Source: an uncultured Collinsella sp.
GTDB taxonomy: Bacteria; Actinomycetota; Coriobacteriia; Coriobacteriales; Coriobacteriaceae
Assembly: GCA_902496775.1 (NCBI GenBank)
Contig: CABVCF010000045.1
Span: 1-16,820, forward strand
DNA length: 16,820 nt
Reading direction: 5' to 3'
The notes beneath the pieces are model-generated. The model was not told the DNA's origin and did no database searches. It saw nothing but the letters and a program-made list of their open reading frames with translations. Numbering within the stretch: the stretch's first letter is position 1; every line of letters begins with the position of its first letter. A program made the position numbers and the translations under genes. Shown piece after piece: positions 7,719 to 13,724 of this stretch.

Positions 7719-7795
7719 GCTCCATTAGCTCAGTTGGATAGAGCAGGGGACTTCTAATCCCAAGGTCGACGGTTCGAATCCGCCATGGAGCACCA
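7719..7795 (+). tRNA. tRNA-Arg (anticodon UCU)
   Basis: Cloverleaf read directly. The acceptor stem GCTCCAT (7719-7725) pairs fully with ATGGAGC (7785-7791), followed by discriminator A and an encoded CCA (7793-7795). D-arm GCTC/GAGC (7728-7731, 7741-7744). Anticodon loop CTTCTAA (7751-7757) gives anticodon TCT, reading AGA. T-loop TTCGAAT (7773-7779). Two stem mismatches are seen: G27-A43 at the end of the anticodon stem and A50-C64 in the T stem. AGA is a rare codon in GC-rich genomes. Confidence 0.95.
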
Positions 7796-7805
7796 TCGTT
7801 TATTA

Positions 7806-7836
7806 AGCCCGGACCGCTAGGTGGTCCGGGCTTTTT
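7806..7836 (+). terminator. Rho-independent terminator after tRNA-Arg
   Basis: A 10-bp perfect stem, AGCCCGGACC (7806-7815) with GGTCCGGGCT (7823-7832), has a 7-nt loop and is followed by T's to 7836. It ends the tRNA and any read-through from the wzm-wzt genes. Confidence 0.9.
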
Positions 7837-8066
7837 CACATGCCGGTGCTCTTTATTCTTGCCGGGTATACGTTTAGGCCGAAGCGGTGGTGCGAGCGTT
7901 CTGCGGGCAAGCCAGTCTGGCAATCTTTACGATCCATGCGGTCGATTGGTTTATTCCGTGGCAGACCATGCCTCTGCTTATGACGCTGCCAGCATCGTGG
8001 CTCTTCGCGTCAATCGTAAGCTGCGCCTGCGATATTGGATTGGCGTACGTAATCAAGAAGGCGTAA
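7834..8066 (+). pseudogene. Remnant of an acyltransferase-3 family membrane protein
   Basis: Two fragments in different frames look like the start and end of one integral membrane acyltransferase. The first (7834-7884) reads FHMPVLFILAGYTFRPK, matching the conserved second-helix motif FHMP-(L)FF-(L)SGY of acyltransferase-3 proteins. The second, in the frame beginning at 7878 and open to TAA at 8064-8066, includes ASLAIFTIHAVDWFIPW and ends FASIVSCACDIGLAYVIKKA. That resembles the last two or three membrane helices, where such proteins carry a conserved 'I..IH' pattern. The middle of the gene is missing, and the 5' part ends at the tRNA terminator. There is no usable start or ribosome binding site. 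The motif reading is direct; the family call and deletion history are inferred. It may once have O-acylated the local polysaccharide. Confidence 0.6.
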
Positions 8067-8071
8067 TAACG

Positions 8072-8100
8072 GCGGGGAGGACCAACTTGGCCCTCCCCGC
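8072..8100. terminator. Hairpin between the acyltransferase remnant and the minus-strand ATPase fragment
   Basis: GCGGGGAGG (8072-8080) pairs with CCTCCCCGC (8092-8100), with two further C-G pairs inside. It begins 5 nt past the stop of the minus-strand gene at 8106. Neither side has a clean T-run, so it may be a weak terminator or an RNA-stabilising stem. Confidence 0.5.
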
Positions 8101-8105
8101 TGTAT

Positions 8106-8666
8106 CTAGTCTGTCTTCAGGCACTCGGGTAAGACGTTTGCAACTGCATTCATCGCCTGCGGCCTTAGGTATTGCTCATTGAGTTTTGCTTTTTTGTAGG
8201 CATAGCGAGTGTCTGCTGAGTATTTGACCAATACATCGGTAAAGATTCGCTCCCAGCTCAGGTAATCGCGGCTTTCGATATAGCTCGAAGGATCCTTGAG
8301 GATTTTTGGAATGTCGTTACTGGGAATGAGGCCAGATTGCAGAAGTGTCCACTCAAATGATTCCGGGAGGAACAAGCGAACGTTCTTGTAAGCGCGCTGT
8401 CCGAGCACCTTTTCGATGTAGGGACCAAACACCGCGCCGTCTCCTATGGCAAGAACGTTTTGCTCGGGGCACTCGTGAATTGTTCGTTTTAGATTCGCAA
8501 CGCCGGTGGCGGTATAGCAGGGGATCCCGAGCCGGTTGCAAAGAGCGTCGTAGAATTGATAGCCAGATTTGCTATCCTCGACAACTACGGCGTCGGGTAC
8601 CTCGAATCCAACATTTAGATCCTGATACAGCTTACTTGCCGTGTGGTCATATAGCGGCTTGGTCAC
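8106..8666 (-). CDS. 3' part of a frameshifted ATPase gene; TOPRIM-like domain suspected
   Basis: A 186-aa frame starting at GTG 8666 with no visible ribosome binding site. I read it as the C-terminal part of the same ancestral protein as the ATPase at 8736-9107, because that frame can be rejoined through two small shifts. VVVEDSKSGYQFYDALC (27-43, Glu30) resembles the first TOPRIM motif, a hydrophobic strand then Glu followed by a D/FY helix. NVLAIGDGAVFG (70-81, Asp76) resembles the second, a hydrophobic strand then D-x-D-x-x-G, though only one Asp is present. A conserved-looking LPESFEW follows. The frame stays open upstream of 8666 to a stop at 8706-8708. Base composition is lower in GC than the aro genes. 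The function of the family is unknown; TOPRIM-like is an inference. Whether this piece is translated alone is doubtful. Confidence 0.55.
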   Translation of the reverse strand: MTKPLYDHTASKLYQDLNVGFEVPDAVVVEDSKSGYQFYDALCNRLGIPCYTATGVANLKRTIHECPEQNVLAIGDGAVFGPYIEKVLGQRAYKNVRLFLPESFEWTLLQSGLIPSNDIPKILKDPSSYIESRDYLSWERIFTDVLVKYSADTRYAYKKAKLNEQYLRPQAMNAVANVLPECLKTD

Positions 8667-8735
8667 CGAGTAAAGCGCCTGTCGTTCTTGCGGCCATTGA
8701 TTGTTTTACTTGTCGTGTTGACTAACTTCAGGATC

Positions 8736-9107
8736 TCACCAACGCTGTAGGGGGAGCTCGTTGGCATCGCGACGAGATATCAGAACAAAATAGTTGGACG
8801 AGCCGTTTACGGCTTTGGCGAAGTCCTTTGAGTAGATAAGCTCGTTACCCTCATCTAGAAAGACGATTGAATCTTCGATGATCGATAGCTCGCGCTCCCA
8901 GCGTCTGCCGGAAAGCGTTTCGCAAGGCACGTCGCAACTGAGTGCAACGCCGCTTTCCGGTCCTCGGTCGTTGTAGTCGCGAATCATCGAGATGAGCGTC
9001 GTTTTGCCTGTGCCGCTGTTGCCGCGTATAAAGGAAATATTGCGCTTAAACGTGAGTGTGTATTTGACCTTTGCACGCTCTACGACAACGGTATGCGTTC
9101 CCTTCAT
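8736..9107 (-). CDS. P-loop ATPase, 5' part of a probably frameshifted gene
   Basis: A 123-aa product with Walker A GNSGTGKT (29-36), Walker B IVFLDE (81-86), and a sensor-like strand YFVLISRRD before the end. It looks like a small AAA/OLD-type ATPase cut short. The frame ends NELPLQRW just after a run of five C's (8750-8754 on the minus strand). Skipping one of them gives NELPYSVGEILKLVNTTSK, a much more natural continuation, and a second shift between 8663 and 8705 enters the downstream 186-aa frame. So one gene of about 330 codons appears to be split into three frames, by mutation or by sequence error. Its ATG at 9107 overlaps the TAA of the DUF4869-like gene by one base (TAATG), which implies coupled translation and a joint role. 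Confidence 0.65.
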   Translation of the reverse strand: MKGTHTVVVERAKVKYTLTFKRNISFIRGNSGTGKTTLISMIRDYNDRGPESGVALSCDVPCETLSGRRWERELSIIEDSIVFLDEGNELIYSKDFAKAVNGSSNYFVLISRRDANELPLQRW

Positions 9108-9556
9108 TACTCATCAACATCCAAAAAGTCATTCGTGGCGCCGACAAACTCCTGCATGTTTCTGACGATGCGGCCATCGTTTTCAATGCGGATTTCAAAG
9201 CTCTTCCAGGGGAATTTCATGATGTGGTATAAGGTCGCCAGCACATCCTGCTCTTTGCCGATCTTGAGTAGCCAGCGGGCACAGTTGTCTCCGCAGGTGG
9301 ATGCGTTGAACACCATATTTGGGAGATTGCGTACCAGCAGCAGCGTCTTAACGCCGCCGGACAGTTCGAGTGGGGTGATCGAGCCCAGCTGTTTGCTTAC
9401 GATGTTGTGGGGACCGATGAGCTCTGATCCGTCCACGCTTTTAATAATCTGTGCGGCCATAGGGTCTTCGAACCATGAGTCCAAGTATGAGTTCCTAAAA
9501 TAGGTTTCGGTATCGTAGATGGAATCGGGGTAATCCCCCAGGTGAATGCTCAGCAT
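9107..9556 (-). CDS. DUF4869-like protein of unknown function
   Basis: 149 aa, soluble, no signal peptide or membrane helix. The sequence begins MLSIHLGDYPDSIYDTETYF and contains LGSITPLELSGGVKTL and NASTCGDNCARWLLKIG. From memory these match the DUF4869 family found mainly in Firmicutes, with the ELSGGVK and NASTCGDNC blocks as the conserved core. ATG at 9556 has GGAG (9563-9566) 6 nt upstream, and a consensus TATAAT (9588-9593) sits just before that, so this looks like the first gene of a short transcript. Its stop overlaps the ATG of the P-loop ATPase gene. The tight pairing suggests the two proteins act together, but no activity is known. The domain name is recalled, not searched. Confidence 0.75.
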   Translation of the reverse strand: MLSIHLGDYPDSIYDTETYFRNSYLDSWFEDPMAAQIIKSVDGSELIGPHNIVSKQLGSITPLELSGGVKTLLLVRNLPNMVFNASTCGDNCARWLLKIGKEQDVLATLYHIMKFPWKSFEIRIENDGRIVRNMQEFVGATNDFLDVDE

Positions 9557-9587
9557 GTGGGTCTCCAGACGTAGTGTGACAGCAACG

Positions 9588-9593
9588 ATTATA
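9588..9593 (-). promoter_or_regulatory. Candidate -10 for the DUF4869-ATPase unit
   Basis: Consensus TATAAT on the minus strand, about 32 nt before the ATG at 9556. The matching -35 position falls at the edge of the aro terminator hairpin and is weak. The terminator immediately upstream insulates this unit from the aro operon. Confidence 0.45.
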
Positions 9594-9600
9594 TGCCAGC

Positions 9601-9638
9601 AATAAAATGCCGGCAGCAGCGAGGACGCTGCTGCCGGC
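9601..9638 (-). terminator. Rho-independent terminator of the aro operon
   Basis: A 13-bp perfect stem, GCCGGCAGCAGCG (9609-9621) with CGCTGCTGCCGGC (9626-9638), has a 4-nt loop. On the minus strand it is followed by ATTTTATT. It lies about 50 nt past the aroQ stop and marks the operon's 3' end. Confidence 0.88.
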
Positions 9639-9687
9639 GCTGGAGTTTTGTTCGTGTGAATCGGTGTTAATGAATTGATCCGCGAGG

Positions 9688-10125
9688 CTACTTTTCGAGA
9701 TGCTCCCTCAGCAGCTCCAGCGCGTGGGCGTAGCCCATCAGGCCTTCGCCCGTAATGGTGGCGAAGCAGGCCAGGCGGGCGTAGCTCACCTGGCGGAAGT
9801 CCTCGCGTGTCTCGACGGCACTGATGTGGACCTCCACAGCCGGGATGGCGACAGCCTTGAGGGCGTCGAGGATTGCCACGCTCGTGTGCGTGTAGGCCGC
9901 CGGGTTGATGACGATGCCGTCGACCTTGCCGTAGGCCTCCTGGATCTTGTCGACGATGCTGCCCTCGTGGTTAGACTGGAAGACATCGACCTCGTCAAAG
10001 CCCTGTGCGGCGCCCGCTTCCTGGCAGATCTGCACTAAGCGGTCGTAGTTGTCGCTGCCATAGATGCCCGGCTCGCGAATGCCGAGCATGTTGAGGTTGG
10101 GGCCGTTGATGACGAGTGCTTTCAT
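9688..10125 (-). CDS. aroQ: 3-dehydroquinate dehydratase, type II
   Basis: Dehydrates 3-dehydroquinate to 3-dehydroshikimate, step 3 of the shikimate pathway, in the cytosol; type II enzymes form dodecamers. The 145-aa length is typical. It begins with INGPNLNMLGIREPGIYG, in which Tyr22 is the catalytic base. Asn74 and His80 in NPAAYTHTS and His100 in EVHIS complete the active site. ATG at 10125 has AAAGGAAG 5 nt upstream. It is the last gene of the aro operon, separated from aroE-aroK by a palindromic repeat and followed by a strong terminator. Nothing looks damaged. Confidence 0.96.
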   Translation of the reverse strand: MKALVINGPNLNMLGIREPGIYGSDNYDRLVQICQEAGAAQGFDEVDVFQSNHEGSIVDKIQEAYGKVDGIVINPAAYTHTSVAILDALKAVAIPAVEVHISAVETREDFRQVSYARLACFATITGEGLMGYAHALELLREHLEK

Positions 10126-10146
10126 GGTTGCTTCCTTTGCGGTTAG

Positions 10147-10187
10147 AAAACCACCACAAAGGTGCCTGTCCCCTTTGTGGTGGTTTT
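10147..10187. repeat. REP-like palindrome between aroE-aroK and aroQ
   Basis: A 16-bp perfect stem, AAAACCACCACAAAGG (10147-10162) with CCTTTGTGGTGGTTTT (10172-10187), has a 9-nt loop TGCCTGTCC. The GGTGCCTGTCCCC core (GGGGACAGGCACC on the other strand) recalls interspersed REP elements tied to RAYT transposases in varied bacteria. It starts 2 nt past the aroE-aroK stop, and both strands end in TTTT, so it could also act as a partial terminator within the operon. REP identity is from memory. Confidence 0.65.
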
Positions 10188-10189
10188 GG

Positions 10190-11440
10190 TTAGAGAGCGG
10201 GTGGGAGAGTGTCGAGGAGGGCCTGGGCGGTGTTGGCGGCGCAGTCGCGTGAGTCGATGATGTAGTCGGCCCAGGCGCGGTAGCGCGGCATACGCTGCTC
10301 GGCCAGCTTGTCGATGCCGTCGCGCGCGGTGATGGGGCGGCCCTTGTGGGCGAGCTCGTCGAGCTTGCGGTTGAGCATCACGATTTGGCTGTTCTGGTGC
10401 AGCAGCGGATAGTTCTCGTCGCGTGTGACCACGCCGCCACCGGTGGAGAGCACCAGGCCGCTGCGCTTGGAGATGTCGGCCAGCGCCGCCGTCTCCTGCT
10501 CGCGGAAGGTCGCCTCGCCGCGCTCGACGATATAGTCGGCGCAGGGCATGCCTAGACGCTCCTCAAGCGCGCGATCCAGGTCGATGTGCTCGCGGCCCGT
10601 GAGCTGAGCGATCTGCCCGCCCACGCGGGTCTTGCCCGAGCCTGGCATGCCAATCAGGGCGATGTTCTGCTCACGGCGCGACAGGCGCTCCGTTACGTCC
10701 AGGATGCGCTCGCGCGGGGTGGCTTGGCCGGTATAGCGCTCGACGGCCTGTGCCGCTTGGGCCACGAGCATCAGTAGACCGCCGATGCAAGGGATGCCGC
10801 GGCGCTCGGCCTCGAGCATGAGTCCCGTGCGGGCGGGGTTGTAGACAATGTCGATAACGCCTTCGAGCGCATCGAGCCCTTCGAGCGTGCAAGGCGCGTC
10901 GGGGCAGTGGGGGAACATGCCGGCGGGCGTGCAGTTGACGAGTAACGTTGCATCGGACTGCTGGGAGATGTTGTCGTAATTGACCTCGCTCGTGCGGCCG
11001 ACGGGCACGACAATGGCGCCCAGGTCTCCCAGCACCATACTTGCCGTGGTGCCGGCGCCGCCGGTGGCTCCGAGCACGAGAGCCTTCTTGCCGGCAACCT
11101 CAACCCCCAGCTCCTCGACCAGGCACTGAAAACCAAAGTAGTCGGTGTTGTCGCCGCGCAGGCGGCCGTCGGGCAGGCGCGTGATGGTGTTGACGTTGCC
11201 CATGCGTTCGGCCAGCGGACTCAGCTCGTCAAGATATTCCATGACGGCGCGCTTGTAGGGGATGGTCACGTTGGTGCCCTCCCACTCGTCGCCCGTCATA
11301 AAGGCCGTGAGGTCCTCGGGCTCGCGCTCAAAACGCACGTACTCGAGCCCAGCGAGCTCTTTGTAGATGGTCGGGGTGTAGCTGTGGCCCAGCACACGGC
11401 CCAGCACGCCGTAGGGGCGGGTTGCGGCGGTATCGGTCAT
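10190..11440 (-). CDS. aroEK: Shikimate dehydrogenase / shikimate kinase fusion (AroE-AroK)
   Basis: A 416-aa fusion doing two consecutive steps: NADPH reduction of 3-dehydroshikimate, then ATP-dependent 3-phosphorylation of shikimate. The AroE half (about 1-250) has HSYTP (19-23, in place of the usual HSxSP), NVTIPYK with catalytic Lys63, GDNTD with catalytic Asp100, and the dinucleotide loop GATGGAG. The AroK half (about 258-416) has Walker A GMPGSGKT (264-271), the DLD pair for shikimate and Mg2+ binding, and the STGGGVV motif. Fusions of these two activities occur in several lineages but are not the rule. ATG at 11440 directly follows the pheA stop (TAGATG) and has GGAGGT (11448-11453) 7 nt upstream. 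A REP-like palindrome follows its stop. Confidence 0.94.
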   Translation of the reverse strand: MTDTAATRPYGVLGRVLGHSYTPTIYKELAGLEYVRFEREPEDLTAFMTGDEWEGTNVTIPYKRAVMEYLDELSPLAERMGNVNTITRLPDGRLRGDNTDYFGFQCLVEELGVEVAGKKALVLGATGGAGTTASMVLGDLGAIVVPVGRTSEVNYDNISQQSDATLLVNCTPAGMFPHCPDAPCTLEGLDALEGVIDIVYNPARTGLMLEAERRGIPCIGGLLMLVAQAAQAVERYTGQATPRERILDVTERLSRREQNIALIGMPGSGKTRVGGQIAQLTGREHIDLDRALEERLGMPCADYIVERGEATFREQETAALADISKRSGLVLSTGGGVVTRDENYPLLHQNSQIVMLNRKLDELAHKGRPITARDGIDKLAEQRMPRYRAWADYIIDSRDCAANTAQALLDTLPPAL

Positions 11441-12586
11441 CTAGAGCACCTCCGTGTAGCTGCCAAAGTAGGTGAAGCTCTCGCACACGTCGTCGATGGA
11501 ATCGAGCAGGTCGTCGAGGGCCTTGCTGCCAAAGGGGCAGTCCAGGTCAAAGTAGAACATAAACTCAAAGTCGTGCCCGGGGATGGGGCGGCTCTCGAGC
11601 TTGATGAGGTTGATATTGAGCGCATAGAAGCGCTCGAGTACGCGATAGAGCGCGCCCGGCTCGTTGGCCGTGGTGATCATGAGCGAGGTGCGATTAGCGC
11701 CGGGGTAGACGCGCGGCTCGCGGCCGATGACGACAAAGCGCGTGTAGTTGTTGTCCGAGTCTTGGATATTGGGCTCCAGCACCTCGAGGCCATACAGCGT
11801 GGCACAGCTGCGCGAGGCGATGGCGGCGACGTCGGTGCGCTCGGAGTTGGCGACCATCTCGGCCGACATGGCCGTGTTTGGGTACTTGGTGGCGTGCAGG
11901 TCGTGGGACTCGATAAAGCCGGCACACTGGGCAATGGCTTGGCCGTGGCTGTAGACCTCGCGCACGTCGGCGAGCTTGGTGCCGGGCTTGACGAGCAAGT
12001 TGTGGTCGATCTTGAGGCGAAGCGAGCGCACGATGTGGAAGTCGAACTGGGCGAGCAGGTCGTAGACGGCGTTGACCGAGCCGGCGGTGGAGTTCTCGAT
12101 GGGCAGCACGCCAAACTCGCAGAAGCCGTCGCGCACAGCGCGCATAACGCCTTCGAAGGTCTCGAAAAACGCGATGTCGGGCACGTCGAAGAGTTTGCAC
12201 GCGGCGATCTGGCTATAGGCTCCTTCCACGCCCTGGCAGGCAACGGTGGCCGTTTGAGGGAAGGCCGTGTCGGAGGCTGCAGCCGTGGCGTGGGCCTTTT
12301 GCGAGACAGTGATGCCCTTGAGTTCGTTGATGTAGCGCTGCTGCTCGGCCTTGCTCATGCTCATGAGGAGACGGAACAGGGTGATGGTCTGCGCCTCGTA
12401 GCGCTCGGGCGCGCGACTGGCGAGGTTGTTGAGTTTGGAGCGCTCGCGGGCGGGGTCGAAGACGGCCTTGCCCATCTCGATTTTTGACTTGGCGACCTCG
12501 GTGGCAATGTCCATGCGCTCGATAAAACTGTTGAGGAGCGTGGTGTCGATGCCATCGATGGCCTGGCGGATGTCAGCAAGGTCCAT
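11441..12586 (-). CDS. pheA: Bifunctional chorismate mutase / prephenate dehydratase (P-protein)
   Basis: Converts chorismate to prephenate and on to phenylpyruvate, the committed route to phenylalanine. 381 aa in three parts. An AroQ-class mutase helix bundle (about 1-90) has Arg7, Arg24, Lys35, Asp44, Arg47 and Glu48, which match the spacing of the E. coli active-site residues Arg11/Arg28/Lys39/Asp48/Arg51/Glu52. The prephenate dehydratase domain (about 110-290) has GVEGAYS, PIENSTAGSV and the NNYTRF signature containing the catalytic Thr. A C-terminal ACT domain (about 298-381) has EPGALYRVL and LESRP, the elements that bind phenylalanine, so feedback inhibition is expected. ATG at 12586 has AAGGGG 5-6 nt upstream; it follows aroC by 39 nt and abuts aroE-aroK. 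Confidence 0.95.
   Translation of the reverse strand: MDLADIRQAIDGIDTTLLNSFIERMDIATEVAKSKIEMGKAVFDPARERSKLNNLASRAPERYEAQTITLFRLLMSMSKAEQQRYINELKGITVSQKAHATAAASDTAFPQTATVACQGVEGAYSQIAACKLFDVPDIAFFETFEGVMRAVRDGFCEFGVLPIENSTAGSVNAVYDLLAQFDFHIVRSLRLKIDHNLLVKPGTKLADVREVYSHGQAIAQCAGFIESHDLHATKYPNTAMSAEMVANSERTDVAAIASRSCATLYGLEVLEPNIQDSDNNYTRFVVIGREPRVYPGANRTSLMITTANEPGALYRVLERFYALNINLIKLESRPIPGHDFEFMFYFDLDCPFGSKALDDLLDSIDDVCESFTYFGSYTEVL
11448..11453 (-). promoter_or_regulatory. Ribosome binding site of aroE-aroK inside pheA
   Basis: GGAGGT, the closest match to the Shine-Dalgarno consensus noticed in the operon, lies within the last codons of pheA, 7 nt before the aroE-aroK ATG. It should give efficient coupled translation. 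Confidence 0.7.
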
Positions 12587-12625
12587 AGGGACCCCTTTCG
12601 TGAATCATTGCCCGGGGTGGGCGGG

Positions 12626-13723
12626 TTAGCGCTGGGCGGCGTCCTCGAGGAGGGCGTCCCAGATGGCGAGCGCCGCGGCTGCTTCGGCAACGGGGACGGC
12701 TCGGGGGACGATGCAGGGATCGTGACGACCGTGGACCGAGAGTTCGACATTTTCCATGGCGTCCATGTCCACGGTCTGCTGCTCGCGGCCAATCGAGGGC
12801 GTCGGCTTTACGGCCATGCGCCACATGACGGGCGCGCCGGTGGAGATGCCGCCCAAGATGCCGCCGGCGTTGTTGGACTCGACCTCGATTTCGCCGGTCT
12901 CGGCGTCGATTCGATATGGGTCATTGTTCTCGCTGCCGCGCATGGCGGCCACGGCAAAGCCCATGCCAAACTCCACGCCCTTTACGGCGGGAATGCCAAA
13001 CGCGATTTGCGCGATGCGGTTCTCGATGCCGTTGAACATGGGGTCGCCGATGCCCGCGGGAAGCCCGTAAATACCGCACTCCACGATGCCGCCGATGCTG
13101 TCGAGTTCGTCGCGCGCGGCCAGGATCTCCTCGCGCATACGGCCGGCTGCGGCGGCGTCAATGCACGGCAGATCGTTCGTAAGGATCGCCTTGCGGTCGG
13201 CCTCACGATAGACCATATCGTCCATCGGCAGGTCGGAGATGCCGCCGATCTGCGCGACGTGCGCCATGACCTGAATGCCGCGGGCCTCGAGCGCCTGCAG
13301 CGCGATCCCGCCGGCGATGCATAGAGGGGCCGTCAGACGGCCGGAGAAGTGCCCGCCGCCGGCGACGTCGTGCATGTTGTGGTACTTCACACGCGCCGGA
13401 AAGTCTGCGTGCCCGGGGCGGGGTTTGCGGCGCAGCTCGGAGTAATCCTTGGAGCGCGTGTTGGTGTTCTCGATAATCGAGGCGATGGGCGCGCCGGTGG
13501 TATGTCCATCGACAACACCGGCGATGATGTGGGCGGCGTCGGCCTCGCGGCGTTTGGTCGCGGTCTCGTTGCGACCGGGGGCGCGACGGTCGAGGAAGGC
13601 CTGCAGCTTCTCCTGGTCCACGGCGATGCCCGCCGGGATGCCATCGAGCGAGCAGCCGATAGCGGGGGAGTGCGATTGGCCGAAGATGCTTAAGTGCAAG
13701 ACGTTGCCAAAGGTCGAGGACAT
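12626..13723 (-). CDS. aroC: Chorismate synthase
   Basis: FMN-dependent removal of phosphate from EPSP to form chorismate, the last shared step. 365 aa, usual length. The two catalytic histidines are present: His18 in GQSHSPAIG and His105 in RPGHAD. The other family blocks are GGGHFSGRLTAP and NNAGGILGGISTGAP, with MAVKPTPSI after it. Two blocks are variants of the classical signatures: GQSHS for GESHG, and GGGHFSGR for the GGGRxSAR form; the same variants are known in other anaerobes. The frame is open to 13756, but the start is ATG at 13723, with AGGAGG (13730-13735) 6 nt upstream and an N-terminus MSSTFGNVLHLSIFG that aligns with the family. It begins 1 nt after the aroA stop. Confidence 0.95.
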   Translation of the reverse strand: MSSTFGNVLHLSIFGQSHSPAIGCSLDGIPAGIAVDQEKLQAFLDRRAPGRNETATKRREADAAHIIAGVVDGHTTGAPIASIIENTNTRSKDYSELRRKPRPGHADFPARVKYHNMHDVAGGGHFSGRLTAPLCIAGGIALQALEARGIQVMAHVAQIGGISDLPMDDMVYREADRKAILTNDLPCIDAAAAGRMREEILAARDELDSIGGIVECGIYGLPAGIGDPMFNGIENRIAQIAFGIPAVKGVEFGMGFAVAAMRGSENNDPYRIDAETGEIEVESNNAGGILGGISTGAPVMWRMAVKPTPSIGREQQTVDMDAMENVELSVHGRHDPCIVPRAVPVAEAAAALAIWDALLEDAAQR

Positions 13724-13724
13724 G

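Noticed and set aside
7773..7795. Attachment site duplicated from the tRNA-Arg 3' end
   Set aside because: No second copy of the T-loop to CCA sequence was seen up to the aro operon; a short TTCGAACC match near 9467 is too brief to count.
7859..8182. A 107-codon plus-strand frame after the tRNA
   Set aside because: Its translation has no protein-like character and runs into the end of the minus-strand gene; the other two frames over the same bases carry the acyltransferase-like helices.
8740..8760. Programmed frameshift at the C5 run in the ATPase gene
   Set aside because: A second shift is also needed about 50-90 nt further on, and there is no stimulatory stem or internal Shine-Dalgarno evident, so mutation or sequence error is simpler.
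11384..12487. Long plus-strand open frame of 367 codons opposite pheA
   Set aside because: It is antisense to a clear pheA gene, is rich in Val, Gly, Ala and His as expected from a GC-rich shadow frame, and has no domain motif. Similar long antisense frames opposite rmlCD, aroC, aroA and aroB were rejected for the same reason.
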